Counted from the stretch's first letter, positions 1 to 9,062 are shown. The stretch is 64,000 bases of DNA from Pseudomonas chlororaphis (GCF_001921865.1 NZ_MSCT01000019.1:533673-597672); one strand, 5' to 3'. The notes: generated by a model from the letters alone, not told the origin. Numbers and translations are program-made.

Positions 1-1137
1 ATCAAGTGTGCTGTCGGTAAGGATTTTTACGTTACCGCGCTGCAAGTCCTGAGCGGCCACCTTGAAGTTGGTGAAACCGTCCTGGCGGTGAATCATCACC
101 AGGGTCTTTTCGTCCGCGGAAAGTTTCGGGTTGGCGTTGTAGTTACCCACGAACGTCACCCGTTCCGCACCGCCGCCGCCAGCGCTGGTCTTGTAGATCT
201 GCGGCTTGCCGCCACGGTCCGAGGTGAAGTAGATGGTCGAACCATCCTTGCCCCAGAACGGCTCGGTATTGATGCCAGGACCTGCGGTCACACGGCTGAT
301 CTGGCGCGAGCCCAGGTTCATCACATAGATGTCCGGGTTGCCGTCCTTGGACAGCACGAACGCCAGGCGCTGACCGTCCGGCGACCAGGCAGGCGCACCG
401 TTCAGGCCTTCGAAGTTGGTGATCTGCTCGCGACGGCCCGTGTCGATGTGCTGGACGAAGATCCGTGGACGCTTCTGCTCGAACGAGACATAGGCGATGC
501 GCTTGCCGTCCGGCGCGAAGCGCGGCGACAGGATCGGCTCACGGGATTGCAGCAGCGTCACCGCACGCGCGCCGTCGTAGTCGGAGCGTTGCAGGGTATA
601 GCGCGTGTTCTTCTCGGAGAAACGCTCGGCCGTGACGTACAACATACGAGTGGAGAACGCGCCCTTGATACCGGTGAGCTTCTCGAACGACTGGTCGGAG
701 ATGTAGTGAGCCATGTCGCGCAGTTGATCGACGCTGCCCGAGACGCTGCCGGTCAGCACTTGCTGCTCGGTCGCGACGTTGAACAGGGCGTATTGCACCT
801 GCAGGCGGCCGCCCGCCGGGACAATGCTGCCGACCATGATGTACTGGGCGCCCAGGGCTTTCCAGTCACGGTAGATGACTTCGCTGGCCTGGGTCGGCAG
901 GCTGATCATGTTCTGCTTTGGAATCGGCGAGTAGTAACCCGAGTTGCGCAGGTCGTTGCCGATGATTTCCGCCATGTCGTCGGGCAGCACGCTGCCCCCT
1001 TGCCAACCGAATGGCACTACCGCGATTGGCGTGGCCCGATCACTGCCGCTAGTGACCAGAATGTTCTTTTCATCCGCTGTCGCTATCCCTGCCATACAGC
1101 AGATAACGACCAGCAATCCTCGAAGAAGGTTTCTCAC
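1..1137 (-). CDS. tolB: TolB, periplasmic beta-propeller of the Tol-Pal system (3' end cut by window)
   Basis: TolB is the periplasmic Tol-Pal protein that binds Pal and TolA and helps keep the outer membrane tethered during division. The start is GTG at 1137, which overlaps the tolA stop as GTGA, so the two are translationally coupled. The first residues form a signal peptide (RNLLRGLLVVICCMAGIATA), followed by the TolB N-terminal domain (KNILVTSGSDRATPIAVVPF) and beta-propeller blades with repeated SPDG/APDGKRIAYVS-type WD40-like (PD40) motifs. All 379 codons to the window edge are open. The family is about 430 residues, so roughly 50 C-terminal residues lie outside. Identification is certain; only the GTG start rests on the overlap and signal-peptide fit. 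Confidence 0.96.
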   Translation of the reverse strand, partial: MRNLLRGLLVVICCMAGIATADEKNILVTSGSDRATPIAVVPFGWQGGSVLPDDMAEIIGNDLRNSGYYSPIPKQNMISLPTQASEVIYRDWKALGAQYIMVGSIVPAGGRLQVQYALFNVATEQQVLTGSVSGSVDQLRDMAHYISDQSFEKLTGIKGAFSTRMLYVTAERFSEKNTRYTLQRSDYDGARAVTLLQSREPILSPRFAPDGKRIAYVSFEQKRPRIFVQHIDTGRREQITNFEGLNGAPAWSPDGQRLAFVLSKDGNPDIYVMNLGSRQISRVTAGPGINTEPFWGKDGSTIYFTSDRGGKPQIYKTSAGGGGAERVTFVGNYNANPKLSADEKTLVMIHRQDGFTNFKVAAQDLQRGNVKILTDSTLD

Positions 1138-2213
1138 AAGGCTAGATCCTCAGGTGTGAATGTCATCTTGAACGAACGATACGGAGCGAAATCGCTCGGC
1201 TTCATTCCCTGCATTTCTGTCAAACGTCCAATGTTCTTGACCGCAGCTACCGCCGAGGCATCGAACGGACCGTCGCCGCTGGACTTGGCCACCGATACGG
1301 AAGTCACCGTACCGTCAGGCAACATGCCGATTTGCAGCACGACAGTCATGTTGTTGCGTGCCGAAGGAGGACGAGCCCAGCCTTCCGCCGCACGAGCGCG
1401 AATCAGATCGTCGAAACTGCCCGCGACTTCATCGCCCTGCTCGTCCGCCAAGGCCTGCTGACGCTGCGGCGTGTCGGAAAGCAAATCAGCCAGGGCCTGA
1501 GCCTTTTTCTCTTCGGCCGATTTACGCGCTGCTTCCTGAGCCTTTTTCTTGGCTGCATCGGCGGCGGCTTTCTTCTTCGCGTCCTCGGCGACCTTCTTCT
1601 TCGCCTCGTCTGCTTCAGCTTTCTTCTTGGCGTCTTCCGCGGCTTTCTTCTTCGCGTCTTCGACTACCTTTTTCTTCGCCTCTTCAGCGGCCTTTTTCTT
1701 GGCCTCTTCTTCGGCGGCTTTCTTGGCTTCTTCTTCGGCTTTCTTCTTGGCTATATCAGCCAATTGTTTCTCTTCAGCCTTTTTCGCCTCCGCAGCCTTC
1801 TTCGCATCGTCGGCTTTCTTGGCTTCATCAGCCTTCTTCGCCTCATCCGCTTTCTTGGCTTCGTCGGCCTTTTTCGCTTCCTCGGCTTTTTGAGCAGCCT
1901 CTTCTTTCTTTTGTTCCGCAGCCTTCACAGCTTCCTGCTCGACCTTTTTCTGCTCCATCTGCTCGACTTCGGTCTGACGCGCGGCGGATTTCTTCGCCTC
2001 ACCCGCAATCTTCTGATTGGTCTGGGTGGTCGCCTGACTTTTCGATTTCAGCTGATACAGGGTCGCCTGGACGATCGGCTTGGACGGCGGCAACTCCGGC
2101 GTCATGGCAAAACTGACGAACAGCATGCCGAACACCAGAATGTGCAGGGCAATTGCCCACACGCTAGGCCAGAAGTAGCTTTCCGAGGCGGACGGCTCTC
2201 GCTGTTGCTGCAT
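1134..2213 (-). CDS. tolA: TolA, inner-membrane to periplasm spanning protein
   Basis: TolA links the TolQR proton-motive-force motor in the inner membrane to TolB/Pal at the outer membrane. The 359 residues show the three classical domains. Domain I has one transmembrane helix near residues 14-35 (VWAIALHILVFGMLFVSF). Domain II is a long Lys/Ala/Glu-rich coiled coil of repeats such as KKADEA and AKKKAAEEA, at about residues 75-245. The globular domain III (about 255-359) carries WARPPSARNNMTVVLQIGMLPDGTV. Its start overlaps the tolR stop by one base and its stop overlaps tolB. The DNA of domain II is low-complexity, and this produces several false long reading frames on the opposite strand. 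Confidence 0.97.
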   Translation of the reverse strand: MQQQREPSASESYFWPSVWAIALHILVFGMLFVSFAMTPELPPSKPIVQATLYQLKSKSQATTQTNQKIAGEAKKSAARQTEVEQMEQKKVEQEAVKAAEQKKEEAAQKAEEAKKADEAKKADEAKKADEAKKADDAKKAAEAKKAEEKQLADIAKKKAEEEAKKAAEEEAKKKAAEEAKKKVVEDAKKKAAEDAKKKAEADEAKKKVAEDAKKKAAADAAKKKAQEAARKSAEEKKAQALADLLSDTPQRQQALADEQGDEVAGSFDDLIRARAAEGWARPPSARNNMTVVLQIGMLPDGTVTSVSVAKSSGDGPFDASAVAAVKNIGRLTEMQGMKPSDFAPYRSFKMTFTPEDLAL

Positions 2214-2665
2214 CAGGGCGCCTCGGTAATCAGGCCAACGTTACCAACGCCGGCCTTCTGCAGCCCGCCCATGGCGCCCATGACGGCACCGTAGTCAACA
2301 GACTTGTCGCCGCGAATGAACACTTGGGTATGCTTGCCGCCTTCGTTGCCGGCACGAATGATCTTGGTCACCGCGTCGGTCATCTGCGGCAAGGTCATGG
2401 CCTTGTCCATCTGCTTGTCGGTGTCGACTTCACTGCCAAGGTTCCAGTAGTAGGTCTTGTCAGCCTTGATCGAAATGGTCAGGACCTGGGTGTTGTTGTC
2501 CTGCGGCAAGGCTTCGCTGGAAACCTTGGGCAGATCGACTTTCACGCCCTGATTGAGCATCGGCGCGGTCACCATGAAGATAACCAGCAGTACCAACATC
2601 ACGTCGATGTAGGGCACCACGTTCATCTCGGCAACCGGCTTGCGTTTGTGGCGAACTCGGGCCAT
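2213..2665 (-). CDS. tolR: TolR, ExbD/TolR-family stator protein
   Basis: TolR is the ExbD/TolR partner of TolQ in the proton channel that energises TolA. The 150-residue protein has a short cytoplasmic N-terminus (MARVRHKRKPVAEMNVVPY), a single transmembrane helix beginning IDVMLVLLVIFMVTAPML with the conserved membrane Asp in the Y-I-D motif, and a periplasmic domain. It lies 14 nt downstream of tolQ and overlaps the tolA start by one base, as expected for the tolQRAB operon. Length and motif match the family. Confidence 0.97.
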   Translation of the reverse strand: MARVRHKRKPVAEMNVVPYIDVMLVLLVIFMVTAPMLNQGVKVDLPKVSSEALPQDNNTQVLTISIKADKTYYWNLGSEVDTDKQMDKAMTLPQMTDAVTKIIRAGNEGGKHTQVFIRGDKSVDYGAVMGAMGGLQKAGVGNVGLITEAP

Positions 2666-2679
2666 GGGGATTTACCTGC

Positions 2680-3375
2680 TCACTCTTCGCTGGTGTGCAC
2701 TTTACGGTGCAGGATCGCCTGGAACTCGTCGGCGAAGGTGTAGTAACGGCTGATCAGTGTCTCGCCGCGGGCCGCAAAGCGGTTGTAGGCGATAACGGCC
2801 GGGATTGCCGCGAACAGGCCGATCGCGGTGGCGATCAGGGCTTCGGCGATGCCTGGAGCTACGGTCGCCAGGGTTGCCTGCTGGGCGCTGGCCAAGCCGC
2901 GGAAGGAGTTCATGATCCCCCAGACGGTACCGAACAGACCGATATACGGGCTGACCGAACCAACAGTAGCGAGGAACGGTAGGCTCTGCTCGAGCTTCTC
3001 TTCCTCACGCGAGATGGCGACACGCATGGCCCGCGCGACACCTTCCATGACCGCTTCAGGATCAACGCCCGACTGCTGGCGCAGGCGCGAGAACTCTTTG
3101 AAACCGGCGCGGAAGATCTGCTCCACGCCCGAATCCGGATCCGGGTTGCTGCCCGCCTGGCGGTACAGCTTGGACAGGTCGATACCCGACCAGAAGCGCT
3201 CTTCGAAGCTCTCCAGGGCGCGTCGACCGGCACGCAGCAGATTGCTGCGCTGAAAGATCATGATCCATGAGGTCACCGATGCGGCTACCAGGGTCAGCAT
3301 TACCAACTGCACAACGACGCTGGCATTGCTGACCAAGCTCCACATGGAGGAATGGTCGACGACGTTAGCTTCCAC
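2680..3375 (-). CDS. tolQ: TolQ, MotA/TolQ/ExbB proton channel protein
   Basis: TolQ forms the proton-channel complex with TolR. At 231 residues it has the family topology: an N-terminal transmembrane helix (about 15-38, SNASVVVQLVMLTLVAAS) and two C-terminal helices. The signature SPYIGLFGTVWGIMNSFRGL lies before helix 2, and helix 3 contains GIAEALIATAIGLFAAIPAVIAYN. The start is GTG at 3375, preceded by GGAG about eight bases upstream inside the end of ybgC, which it overlaps by 11 nt. An ATG start further in would remove part of the N-terminus. Confidence 0.97.
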   Translation of the reverse strand: MEANVVDHSSMWSLVSNASVVVQLVMLTLVAASVTSWIMIFQRSNLLRAGRRALESFEERFWSGIDLSKLYRQAGSNPDPDSGVEQIFRAGFKEFSRLRQQSGVDPEAVMEGVARAMRVAISREEEKLEQSLPFLATVGSVSPYIGLFGTVWGIMNSFRGLASAQQATLATVAPGIAEALIATAIGLFAAIPAVIAYNRFAARGETLISRYYTFADEFQAILHRKVHTSEE

Positions 3376-3832
3376 GCTTTATCTCCTGCTCTGAGTGTGT
3401 ACCCGCGCCGCTCACGTCGGCAAAGGCCGCGCGTAGAGCTTCGGGAATGGCCCGGGGTTTCAAATTGTCGGTGCGCACACAGGCCACCAGAAACTGCCCT
3501 TCACAGAGCAGTGCATTATCCGCGGCCCGCCTGACCTGCTGTTTGAAGCGCAGGCTGGCCCGATTCAATTCGATGACTTCTGCACTTACCAGAAGCTCGT
3601 CGTCCAGTCGCGCCGGCGCGTGATAGCGCGCTTCGCTGGAATGCACGACGAACAACAGGTTCTCCCCTGCCAGCTGCGATTGGGCAAAGCCCAGGTGTCG
3701 TAGCCGCTCGGTTCGAGCCCGCTCCATAAACTTAAGGTAATTAACGTAATACACGATGCCGCCGGCATCGGTGTCTTCGTAATAAACGCGACAACGATGT
3801 GCGAACGGCTCAAGCCCGTTTTGCGCGCGCAT
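3365..3832 (-). CDS. ybgC: YbgC, Tol-Pal-associated acyl-CoA thioesterase
   Basis: YbgC is a hotdog-fold thioesterase (4-hydroxybenzoyl-CoA thioesterase family) encoded at the head of tol-pal operons. In E. coli it acts on acyl thioesters and interacts with acyl carrier protein. The 155-residue protein carries the family signature YYEDTDAGGIVYYVNYLKF near residues 18-36, whose Asp (in DTDAGG) is the expected catalytic residue. It overlaps tolQ by 11 nt and is the first gene of the ybgC-tolQRAB unit; 139 nt separate it from ruvB upstream, enough for its own promoter. Confidence 0.95.
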   Translation of the reverse strand: MRAQNGLEPFAHRCRVYYEDTDAGGIVYYVNYLKFMERARTERLRHLGFAQSQLAGENLLFVVHSSEARYHAPARLDDELLVSAEVIELNRASLRFKQQVRRAADNALLCEGQFLVACVRTDNLKPRAIPEALRAAFADVSGAGTHSEQEIKRGS

Positions 3833-3971
3833 ACTCTAGTGCTTACTCCTCAGGTTGCCAATCCGGCCAAGCAACTGTTTTTCATTCTCGAAGGCCACCC
3901 TGGCGAAATAATGGCGATGCCAGCCCCCTAGGACAGCACAACCTGCGAATAAATCGCTGCCGACCGAGTTA

Positions 3972-5030
3972 TTAATCGTCCACGGCATCGAGGAATTCGT
4001 CTACCACAGGCATCTCCCCCAATCGTGACGGGATGTTTAGACCGAAATGCAAATAGGCGTGCCGGGTCACTACACGTCCCCGCGGCGTACGCATGATATA
4101 GCCTTGCTGGATCAGATAGGGCTCGAGCACATCCTCGATGGTGTGCCGTTCCTCGCTAATGGCAGCCGCCAGGCTGTCGACCCCCACCGGCCCGCCATCG
4201 AACTTCTCGATCATGGTCAGCAGCAGCCGTCGGTCCTGGTGATCGAAACCACGCTCGTCGACATCCAGCAGGTTCAGTGCCAGATCGGCGATGGGCTTGG
4301 TGATGTGCCCCTTGGCGCGAACTTCGGCAAAGTCCCGCACCCGACGCAACAAGCGATTGGCGATACGCGGTGTGCCGCGGGCGCGCCGGGCCACCTCAAA
4401 AGCACCCTCAGGGTCCAGCGGCAAGCCGAGGATACCGGCGGAACGACCGACGATGGTCGCCAGGTCCGCCGTGCTGTAGAACTCCAGGCGCTGGACGATG
4501 CCGAAACGATCACGCAGCGGGTTGGTCAGCATGCCGGCGCGGGTCGTCGCCCCTACCAGGGTGAACGGCGGCAGGTCGAGCTTGATCGAACGGGCTGCCG
4601 GCCCTTCACCGATCATGATGTCCAGCTGGAAGTCTTCCATGGCTGGATACAGCACTTCCTCGACAATCGGCGACAAGCGATGGATTTCATCGATGAACAG
4701 CACGTCGTGCGGTTCGAGGTTGGTCAGCAGCGCCGCCAGGTCCCCCGGACGCTCCAGCACCGGCCCCGAGGTGCTCTTGATCGAGACCCCCATTTCCTGG
4801 GCGATGATGTTGGCCAGGGTGGTCTTGCCCAGGCCTGGCGGCCCGAAGATCAAGGTATGGTCCAGCGACTCGTTGCGCCCGCGCGCAGCCTGGATGAACA
4901 GCTCCATTTGCTCGCGCACCGTCGGCTGGCCGATGTACTCGGCCAGGCTGACGGGGCGAATCGCCCGGTCCTGAACTTCCTCGCGCTCACGGGGCCCCGT
5001 GGCGGCGATCAGACGATCTGCTTCTATCAC
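3972..5030 (-). CDS. ruvB: RuvB, Holliday-junction branch-migration motor ATPase
   Basis: RuvB is the hexameric AAA+ helicase that drives branch migration of Holliday junctions together with RuvA. The 352-residue protein shows LAEYIGQ at the N-terminus, Walker A GPPGLGKTT, Walker B LFIDEIHR, sensor 1 LVGATTRAG, arginine finger region LRDRFG, and the C-terminal winged helix with PRGRVVTRHAYLHFGL. The start is GTG at 5030, immediately after the ruvA stop at 5031-5033, with AGGGAA upstream inside ruvA, so the genes are coupled. Confidence 0.97.
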   Translation of the reverse strand: MIEADRLIAATGPREREEVQDRAIRPVSLAEYIGQPTVREQMELFIQAARGRNESLDHTLIFGPPGLGKTTLANIIAQEMGVSIKSTSGPVLERPGDLAALLTNLEPHDVLFIDEIHRLSPIVEEVLYPAMEDFQLDIMIGEGPAARSIKLDLPPFTLVGATTRAGMLTNPLRDRFGIVQRLEFYSTADLATIVGRSAGILGLPLDPEGAFEVARRARGTPRIANRLLRRVRDFAEVRAKGHITKPIADLALNLLDVDERGFDHQDRRLLLTMIEKFDGGPVGVDSLAAAISEERHTIEDVLEPYLIQQGYIMRTPRGRVVTRHAYLHFGLNIPSRLGEMPVVDEFLDAVDD

Positions 5031-5639
5031 TTAAATCATTCCCTTCAGGGCGCGGCGGATCATATCTTCACTGCTCAAGCCTTTTTCCTTGATAGCGGAG
5101 ACGGCCTTGCTGGCTTCCTGCGGTTTGTAACCCAGGGAAATCAGGGCGCTGACCGCATCGGTCTCGGCACTGGCTACCGGCATCGGCGCATCCGGCTGGT
5201 TCGGCACCAGGGCAAACATACTCGGCACGGTTTCCCAGGCCTTGAAGCGGTCCTTGAGTTCGACCAACAGTCGCTCCGCGGTCTTCTTGCCGACCCCCGG
5301 CACCTTGGTCAGCGCCGAGGTGTCCTGCGCCTGCACGCAACGCACCAGCTCGTCGACTTCCAGGCTGGACATCAACGCCAGCGCCAGCTTGGGCCCCACG
5401 CCATTGAGACGAATCAGTTCGCGGAAAAAATCCCGCTCGCGCTTGCTGGCAAAACCATAGAGTAACTGGGCATCTTCACGCACGACCAAATGGGTGTGCA
5501 GGGTAAGCGGTTCACCGACCGACGGCAGGCGATACAGGGTGGTCATGGGGACCTCCACTTCATAGCCCAGGCCATTCACATCGAGAATCAGGTGCGGCGG
5601 CTGTTTTTCAGCCAAGGTGCCGCGCAAGCGTCCAATCAC
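5031..5639 (-). CDS. ruvA: RuvA, Holliday-junction binding protein
   Basis: RuvA is the tetrameric scaffold that binds four-way junctions and loads RuvB. The 202-residue protein begins MIGRLRGTLAEKQPPHLILDVNGLGYEV (GTG start at 5639). It contains two helix-hairpin-helix motifs (LNGVGPKLALAL and VPGVGKKTAERL) and ends with the small RuvB-contacting domain III (ALISLGYKPQEASKAV). It abuts ruvB directly and follows ruvC by 116 nt in the same direction. Confidence 0.97.
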   Translation of the reverse strand: MIGRLRGTLAEKQPPHLILDVNGLGYEVEVPMTTLYRLPSVGEPLTLHTHLVVREDAQLLYGFASKRERDFFRELIRLNGVGPKLALALMSSLEVDELVRCVQAQDTSALTKVPGVGKKTAERLLVELKDRFKAWETVPSMFALVPNQPDAPMPVASAETDAVSALISLGYKPQEASKAVSAIKEKGLSSEDMIRRALKGMI

Positions 5640-5755
5640 GTTTCAGATCCTTAGCTCAGGCCGGATCGGCGGCCGGCGAGTCACAAAAAGGGAAGTTCCG
5701 GGCCGGGCAGACAGGCGCGGGGCACTCCACTCATCAAATGTTTGCGCAGATGCTA

Positions 5756-6280
5756 TCAGAGACGCAGCCGGCCGCCACGACTGCGTGCGGTCCCCAGGCC
5801 ATGGGGCACCAGGCTGGAGCGTGTATGGGCATGACAGATGGCAATCGCCAGGGCATCGGAGGCATCGATCTGCGGCTTGCTGGTCAACTTGAGCAAATGC
5901 ATGACCATCATTTGCACCTGTTCCTTGTTGGCCCCACCGGTACCCGCCACCGCCTGTTTGACCTGCGTGGCCGTGTACTCGGCGATTTCCAGGCTTTCCT
6001 CGGCCCCGGCGACGATCGCCGCGCCACGGGCCTGGCCCAGTTTCAAGGCCGAATCGGCATTGCGCGCCATGAACACCTTTTCAATGCCCATGGTCACCGG
6101 CCCGTAGGTCTGAATGACCTCGCGCACCCCGCGATAAACGATTTGCAGCCGCTCATGCAGCTCGCCGGCGCCCGTGCGAATACAACCCGACGCCACGTAC
6201 ACACAGCCGCGCCCGGTATCCCGTACCACGCCATAACCGGTGATGCGCGACCCCGGGTCGATACCAAGAATAAGAGTCAT
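5756..6280 (-). CDS. ruvC: RuvC, Holliday-junction resolvase
   Basis: RuvC is the homodimeric endonuclease that nicks Holliday junctions symmetrically after RuvAB processing. The 174-residue sequence starts LILGIDPGSRITGYG, giving the first catalytic Asp. It carries the Glu in MGIEKVFMARN and the C-terminal Asp residues in IDASDALAIAICH, so the acidic active site is intact. It lies upstream of ruvA and downstream of yebC, the common gammaproteobacterial order yebC-ruvC-ruvA-ruvB. Confidence 0.97.
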   Translation of the reverse strand: MTLILGIDPGSRITGYGVVRDTGRGCVYVASGCIRTGAGELHERLQIVYRGVREVIQTYGPVTMGIEKVFMARNADSALKLGQARGAAIVAGAEESLEIAEYTATQVKQAVAGTGGANKEQVQMMVMHLLKLTSKPQIDASDALAIAICHAHTRSSLVPHGLGTARSRGGRLRL

Positions 6281-6337
6281 AACGCCTGCAAAGAAAAATT
6301 CGGTTGCCTAAGGTAACCCTGGGATAAGTCGAAGAAA

Positions 6338-6414
6338 CAAAAAATCGCAGCCTTCGACAGCTCCCCTACAGGTACAGCGTAATCCTGGGAAACGTCGAAA
6401 GATGCGATCTTTTA
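6338..6414. repeat. Inverted pair of a TCGCAGCCTTCGAC-type intergenic repeat
   Basis: The sequence around 6338-6357 (AAAAAATCGCAGCCTTCGAC) recurs in inverted, slightly diverged form at about 6395-6414 (reverse complement AAAAGATCGCATCTTTCGAC). Between them lies CAGCTCCCCTACAGG, which resembles the tail of Pseudomonas REP sequences. The pair sits between ruvC and yebC and could fold into a hairpin. I read it as a degenerate REP-like doublet. Confidence 0.5.
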
Positions 6415-6422
6415 TCGCGGTA

Positions 6423-7169
6423 TCAGCCAAGCTGCTCGGCAACCGACTCGGGAATATCCGCGTTGGAGTAGACATTCTGCACGTCGTCCAGGTCCTCGAG
6501 CATGTCGATCAGCTTGAGGACCTTCTCGGCGCCCTCCAGGTCCAGCTCGGCGCTGGTGGTCGGCAGCATGACGATTTCCGCGTCCGCCGCCTTGAAACCG
6601 GCCGCCTCCAGGGCGTTGCGCACGGCATAGAAACCGGCGAACGAGGTGAACACATCGATGGAACCATCTTCGTTAGTGACCACGTCGTCTGCATCGGCCT
6701 CCATGGCAGCTTCCATCAGTGCGTCCTCGTCGACGCCCGACTCGAAGGAAATCTGCCCCTTGCGCTCGAACAGATAGGCCACCGAGCCATCGGTCCCCAG
6801 GTTGCCGCCGCACTTGCTGAAGGCGTGACGCACGGCAGCCGCGGTACGGTTGCGGTTGTCGGTCATGCATTCGACCATCACCGCCACGCCGTTCGGGCCG
6901 TAGCCTTCGTAAGTCAGCTCGACCACGTCGTCGCTGCCAGCCGCGCCAGTACCGCGGGCAATGGCGCGATCGATGATGTCGCGGCTCATGTTGGCGCCCA
7001 AGGCCTTGTCCAGGGCCAGACGCAGACGCGGGTTGGAGCCCGCCTCCCCGCCGCCCTGGCGCGCGGCGACCGTCAGCTCACGGATCCACTTGGTGAAAAT
7101 CTTGCCTCTCTTGGCATCCTGACGCTCTTTGCGGTGCTTGATGTTCGCCCACTTGGAATGACCTGCCAT
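6423..7169 (-). CDS. yebC: YebC/PmpR-family DNA-binding transcriptional regulator
   Basis: This 248-residue protein belongs to the YebC/TACO1 family, beginning MAGHSKWANIKHRKERQDAKRGKIFTK, the hallmark of the family. In P. aeruginosa the ortholog in the same position, upstream of ruvC, is PmpR, reported as a negative regulator of quinolone signalling through pqsR. Other YebC proteins assist translation of proline-rich stretches. Motifs include GTGAAGSDDVVELTYEGYGPNG and the C-terminal acidic domain. It lies downstream of aspS after a terminator-like hairpin at 7249-7276. Confidence 0.94.
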   Translation of the reverse strand: MAGHSKWANIKHRKERQDAKRGKIFTKWIRELTVAARQGGGEAGSNPRLRLALDKALGANMSRDIIDRAIARGTGAAGSDDVVELTYEGYGPNGVAVMVECMTDNRNRTAAAVRHAFSKCGGNLGTDGSVAYLFERKGQISFESGVDEDALMEAAMEADADDVVTNEDGSIDVFTSFAGFYAVRNALEAAGFKAADAEIVMLPTTSAELDLEGAEKVLKLIDMLEDLDDVQNVYSNADIPESVAEQLG

Positions 7170-7248
7170 AACTCGCTCCAGATTCTCTTTGAAACATTGC
7201 CCGCGCCGCCGTAAAGGCGGGCGGGCAACAAAATACTTCGACCCAATA

Positions 7249-7276
7249 GAAAAAGGCGCATCCGAAGATGCGCCTT
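7249..7276 (-). terminator. Intrinsic terminator after aspS
   Basis: AAGGCGCATC-CGAA-GATGCGCCTT forms a ten-base-pair stem with a four-base loop. Read leftward, it is followed by TTTTT (the + strand shows AAAAA just left of the stem). It lies ten bases downstream of the aspS stop and 80 nt upstream of yebC, so aspS and yebC are probably at least partly uncoupled. Confidence 0.75.
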
Positions 7277-7286
7277 CAGGTCGGCC

Positions 7287-9062
7287 TTACTCAGCCTTTG
7301 GCTGTTCGCGCAGACGGATGTGCAGCTCGCGCAGGGCCTTGGCGTCGACCAGGCCAGGCGCCTGGGTCATCACGCACGCGGCGCTCTGGGTTTTCGGGAA
7401 GGCTATCACTTCACGGATCGACTGGGCGCCAGTCATCAACATGACCAGGCGATCCAGGCCGAAAGCCAGGCCACCGTGCGGCGGCGCACCGAACTTCAGG
7501 GCGTCGAGCAGGAAGCCGAACTTCTCTTCCTGCTCCGCTTCGTCGATGCCCAGCAGACGGAACACCGCCTGTTGCATCTCCTTGCGGTGGATACGAATCG
7601 AACCGCCACCCAGCTCGGTGCCGTTGAGCACCATGTCATAGGCACGGGACAAAGCGGTCGCCGGGTTGGCTTCCAGTTCTTCCGGCGAGCACTTCGGCGC
7701 GGTGAACGGGTGGTGCAACGCGGTGAAGCTGCCGTCTTCGTTCTCTTCGAACATCGGGAAGTCGACGACCCACAGCGGAGCCCAGTCGCAGGTCAGCAGG
7801 TCCAGGTCGTTGCCGACCTTGATCCGCAGCGCGCCCAGGGCCTCGCTGACGATCTTGGCCTTGTCGGCGCCGAAGAACACGATGTCGCCGTCGACCGCGC
7901 CCACGCGATCGAGGATCACGTTCAGGTTGGCCTCGGGGATGTTCTTGACGATCGGCGACTGCAGGCCTTCAACGCCCTTGGCACGCTCGTTGACCTTGAT
8001 GTACGCCAGACCCTTGGCACCGTAGATGCCGACGAACTTGGTGTAGTCGTCGATCTTGCTGCGCGGCATGCTCGCGCCGCCAGGAACGCGCAAGGCGGCC
8101 ACACGGCTTTTCGGGTCGTTGGCCGGGCCGCTGAACACCTTGAATTCAACTTCCTTGAGCTGGTCGGCAACGTCCACCAGTTCCAGCGGAATGCGCAGGT
8201 CCGGCTTGTCGGAACCGTAACGACGCATGGCCTCGTCCCAGGTCATGTGCGGGAACTCGCCGAATTCCAGATCCAGCACTTCCTTGAACAGGTTGCGGAT
8301 CATGCCTTCGGTCAGGCCCATGATGTCTTTTTCATCGAGGAAGCTGGTTTCGATGTCGATCTGAGTGAACTCAGGCTGACGGTCGGCACGCAGGTCTTCG
8401 TCGCGGAAGCACTTGGCGATCTGGTAGTAGCGGTCGAAGCCAGCCACCATCAGCAGCTGCTTGAACAACTGAGGCGACTGCGGCAGGGCAAAGAAACTGC
8501 CAGCGTGGGTACGGCTCGGCACCAGATAGTCACGCGCGCCTTCAGGGGTGGCGCGAGTCAGGATCGGGGTCTCGACGTCGAGGAAGCCGTTCTCGTCCAG
8601 GTAACGACGGATGCTGGTGGTCATGCGCGAACGCAGACGCAGCTTCTCGGCCATTTCCGGGCGGCGCAGGTCGATGAAGCGATAGCGCAGACGGGTTTCT
8701 TCGCCGACGTCGGAGTATTCATTGAGCGGGAACGGCGGGGTTTCCGCTTCGTTCAGCACTTCCAGCTCGTAGCCCAGCACTTCGATCATGCCCGAAGCCA
8801 TGTTGGCGTTGCCGGCACCGGCCGGACGCAGGCGCACCTTACCGGTGATCTTGACCACATACTCACTGCGCACACGGTCGGCGGCGGCGAAGGTTTCAGC
8901 GCGATCCGGGTCGAACACCACCTGGGCCAAGCCTTCACGATCACGGATATCGAGGAAAATCACCCCGCCATGGTCGCGACGACGGTGGACCCATCCGCAA
9001 AGGGTAACTTCCTGACCTTCCAGGCTTTCGTTCAGTTGGCCGCAATAATGGCTGCGCATCAT
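7287..9062 (-). CDS. aspS: Aspartyl-tRNA synthetase, probably non-discriminating
   Basis: Class II aminoacyl-tRNA synthetase charging tRNA-Asp, 591 residues. The OB-fold anticodon-binding domain is at the N-terminus (CGWVHRRRDHGGVIFLDIRDREG), followed by the catalytic core with motif 2 (AKCFRDEDLRADRQPEFTQ) and motif 3 (GLAFGLDRLVMLM), and the bacterial insertion domain. The start is ATG at 9062 (MMRSHYCGQLNE); the frame is open upstream but the extension is not family-like. His31 and Gly82 are the positions reported in P. aeruginosa AspRS to permit recognition of tRNA-Asn, so this enzyme probably also makes Asp-tRNA-Asn for amidation by GatCAB. Confidence 0.96.
   Translation of the reverse strand: MMRSHYCGQLNESLEGQEVTLCGWVHRRRDHGGVIFLDIRDREGLAQVVFDPDRAETFAAADRVRSEYVVKITGKVRLRPAGAGNANMASGMIEVLGYELEVLNEAETPPFPLNEYSDVGEETRLRYRFIDLRRPEMAEKLRLRSRMTTSIRRYLDENGFLDVETPILTRATPEGARDYLVPSRTHAGSFFALPQSPQLFKQLLMVAGFDRYYQIAKCFRDEDLRADRQPEFTQIDIETSFLDEKDIMGLTEGMIRNLFKEVLDLEFGEFPHMTWDEAMRRYGSDKPDLRIPLELVDVADQLKEVEFKVFSGPANDPKSRVAALRVPGGASMPRSKIDDYTKFVGIYGAKGLAYIKVNERAKGVEGLQSPIVKNIPEANLNVILDRVGAVDGDIVFFGADKAKIVSEALGALRIKVGNDLDLLTCDWAPLWVVDFPMFEENEDGSFTALHHPFTAPKCSPEELEANPATALSRAYDMVLNGTELGGGSIRIHRKEMQQAVFRLLGIDEAEQEEKFGFLLDALKFGAPPHGGLAFGLDRLVMLMTGAQSIREVIAFPKTQSAACVMTQAPGLVDAKALRELHIRLREQPKAE

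Noticed and set aside
1358..2294. Three long rightward reading frames opposite tolA
   Set aside because: They are antisense translations of the Lys/Ala repeats of TolA; their Ser/Phe/Leu-rich composition has no protein-like pattern.
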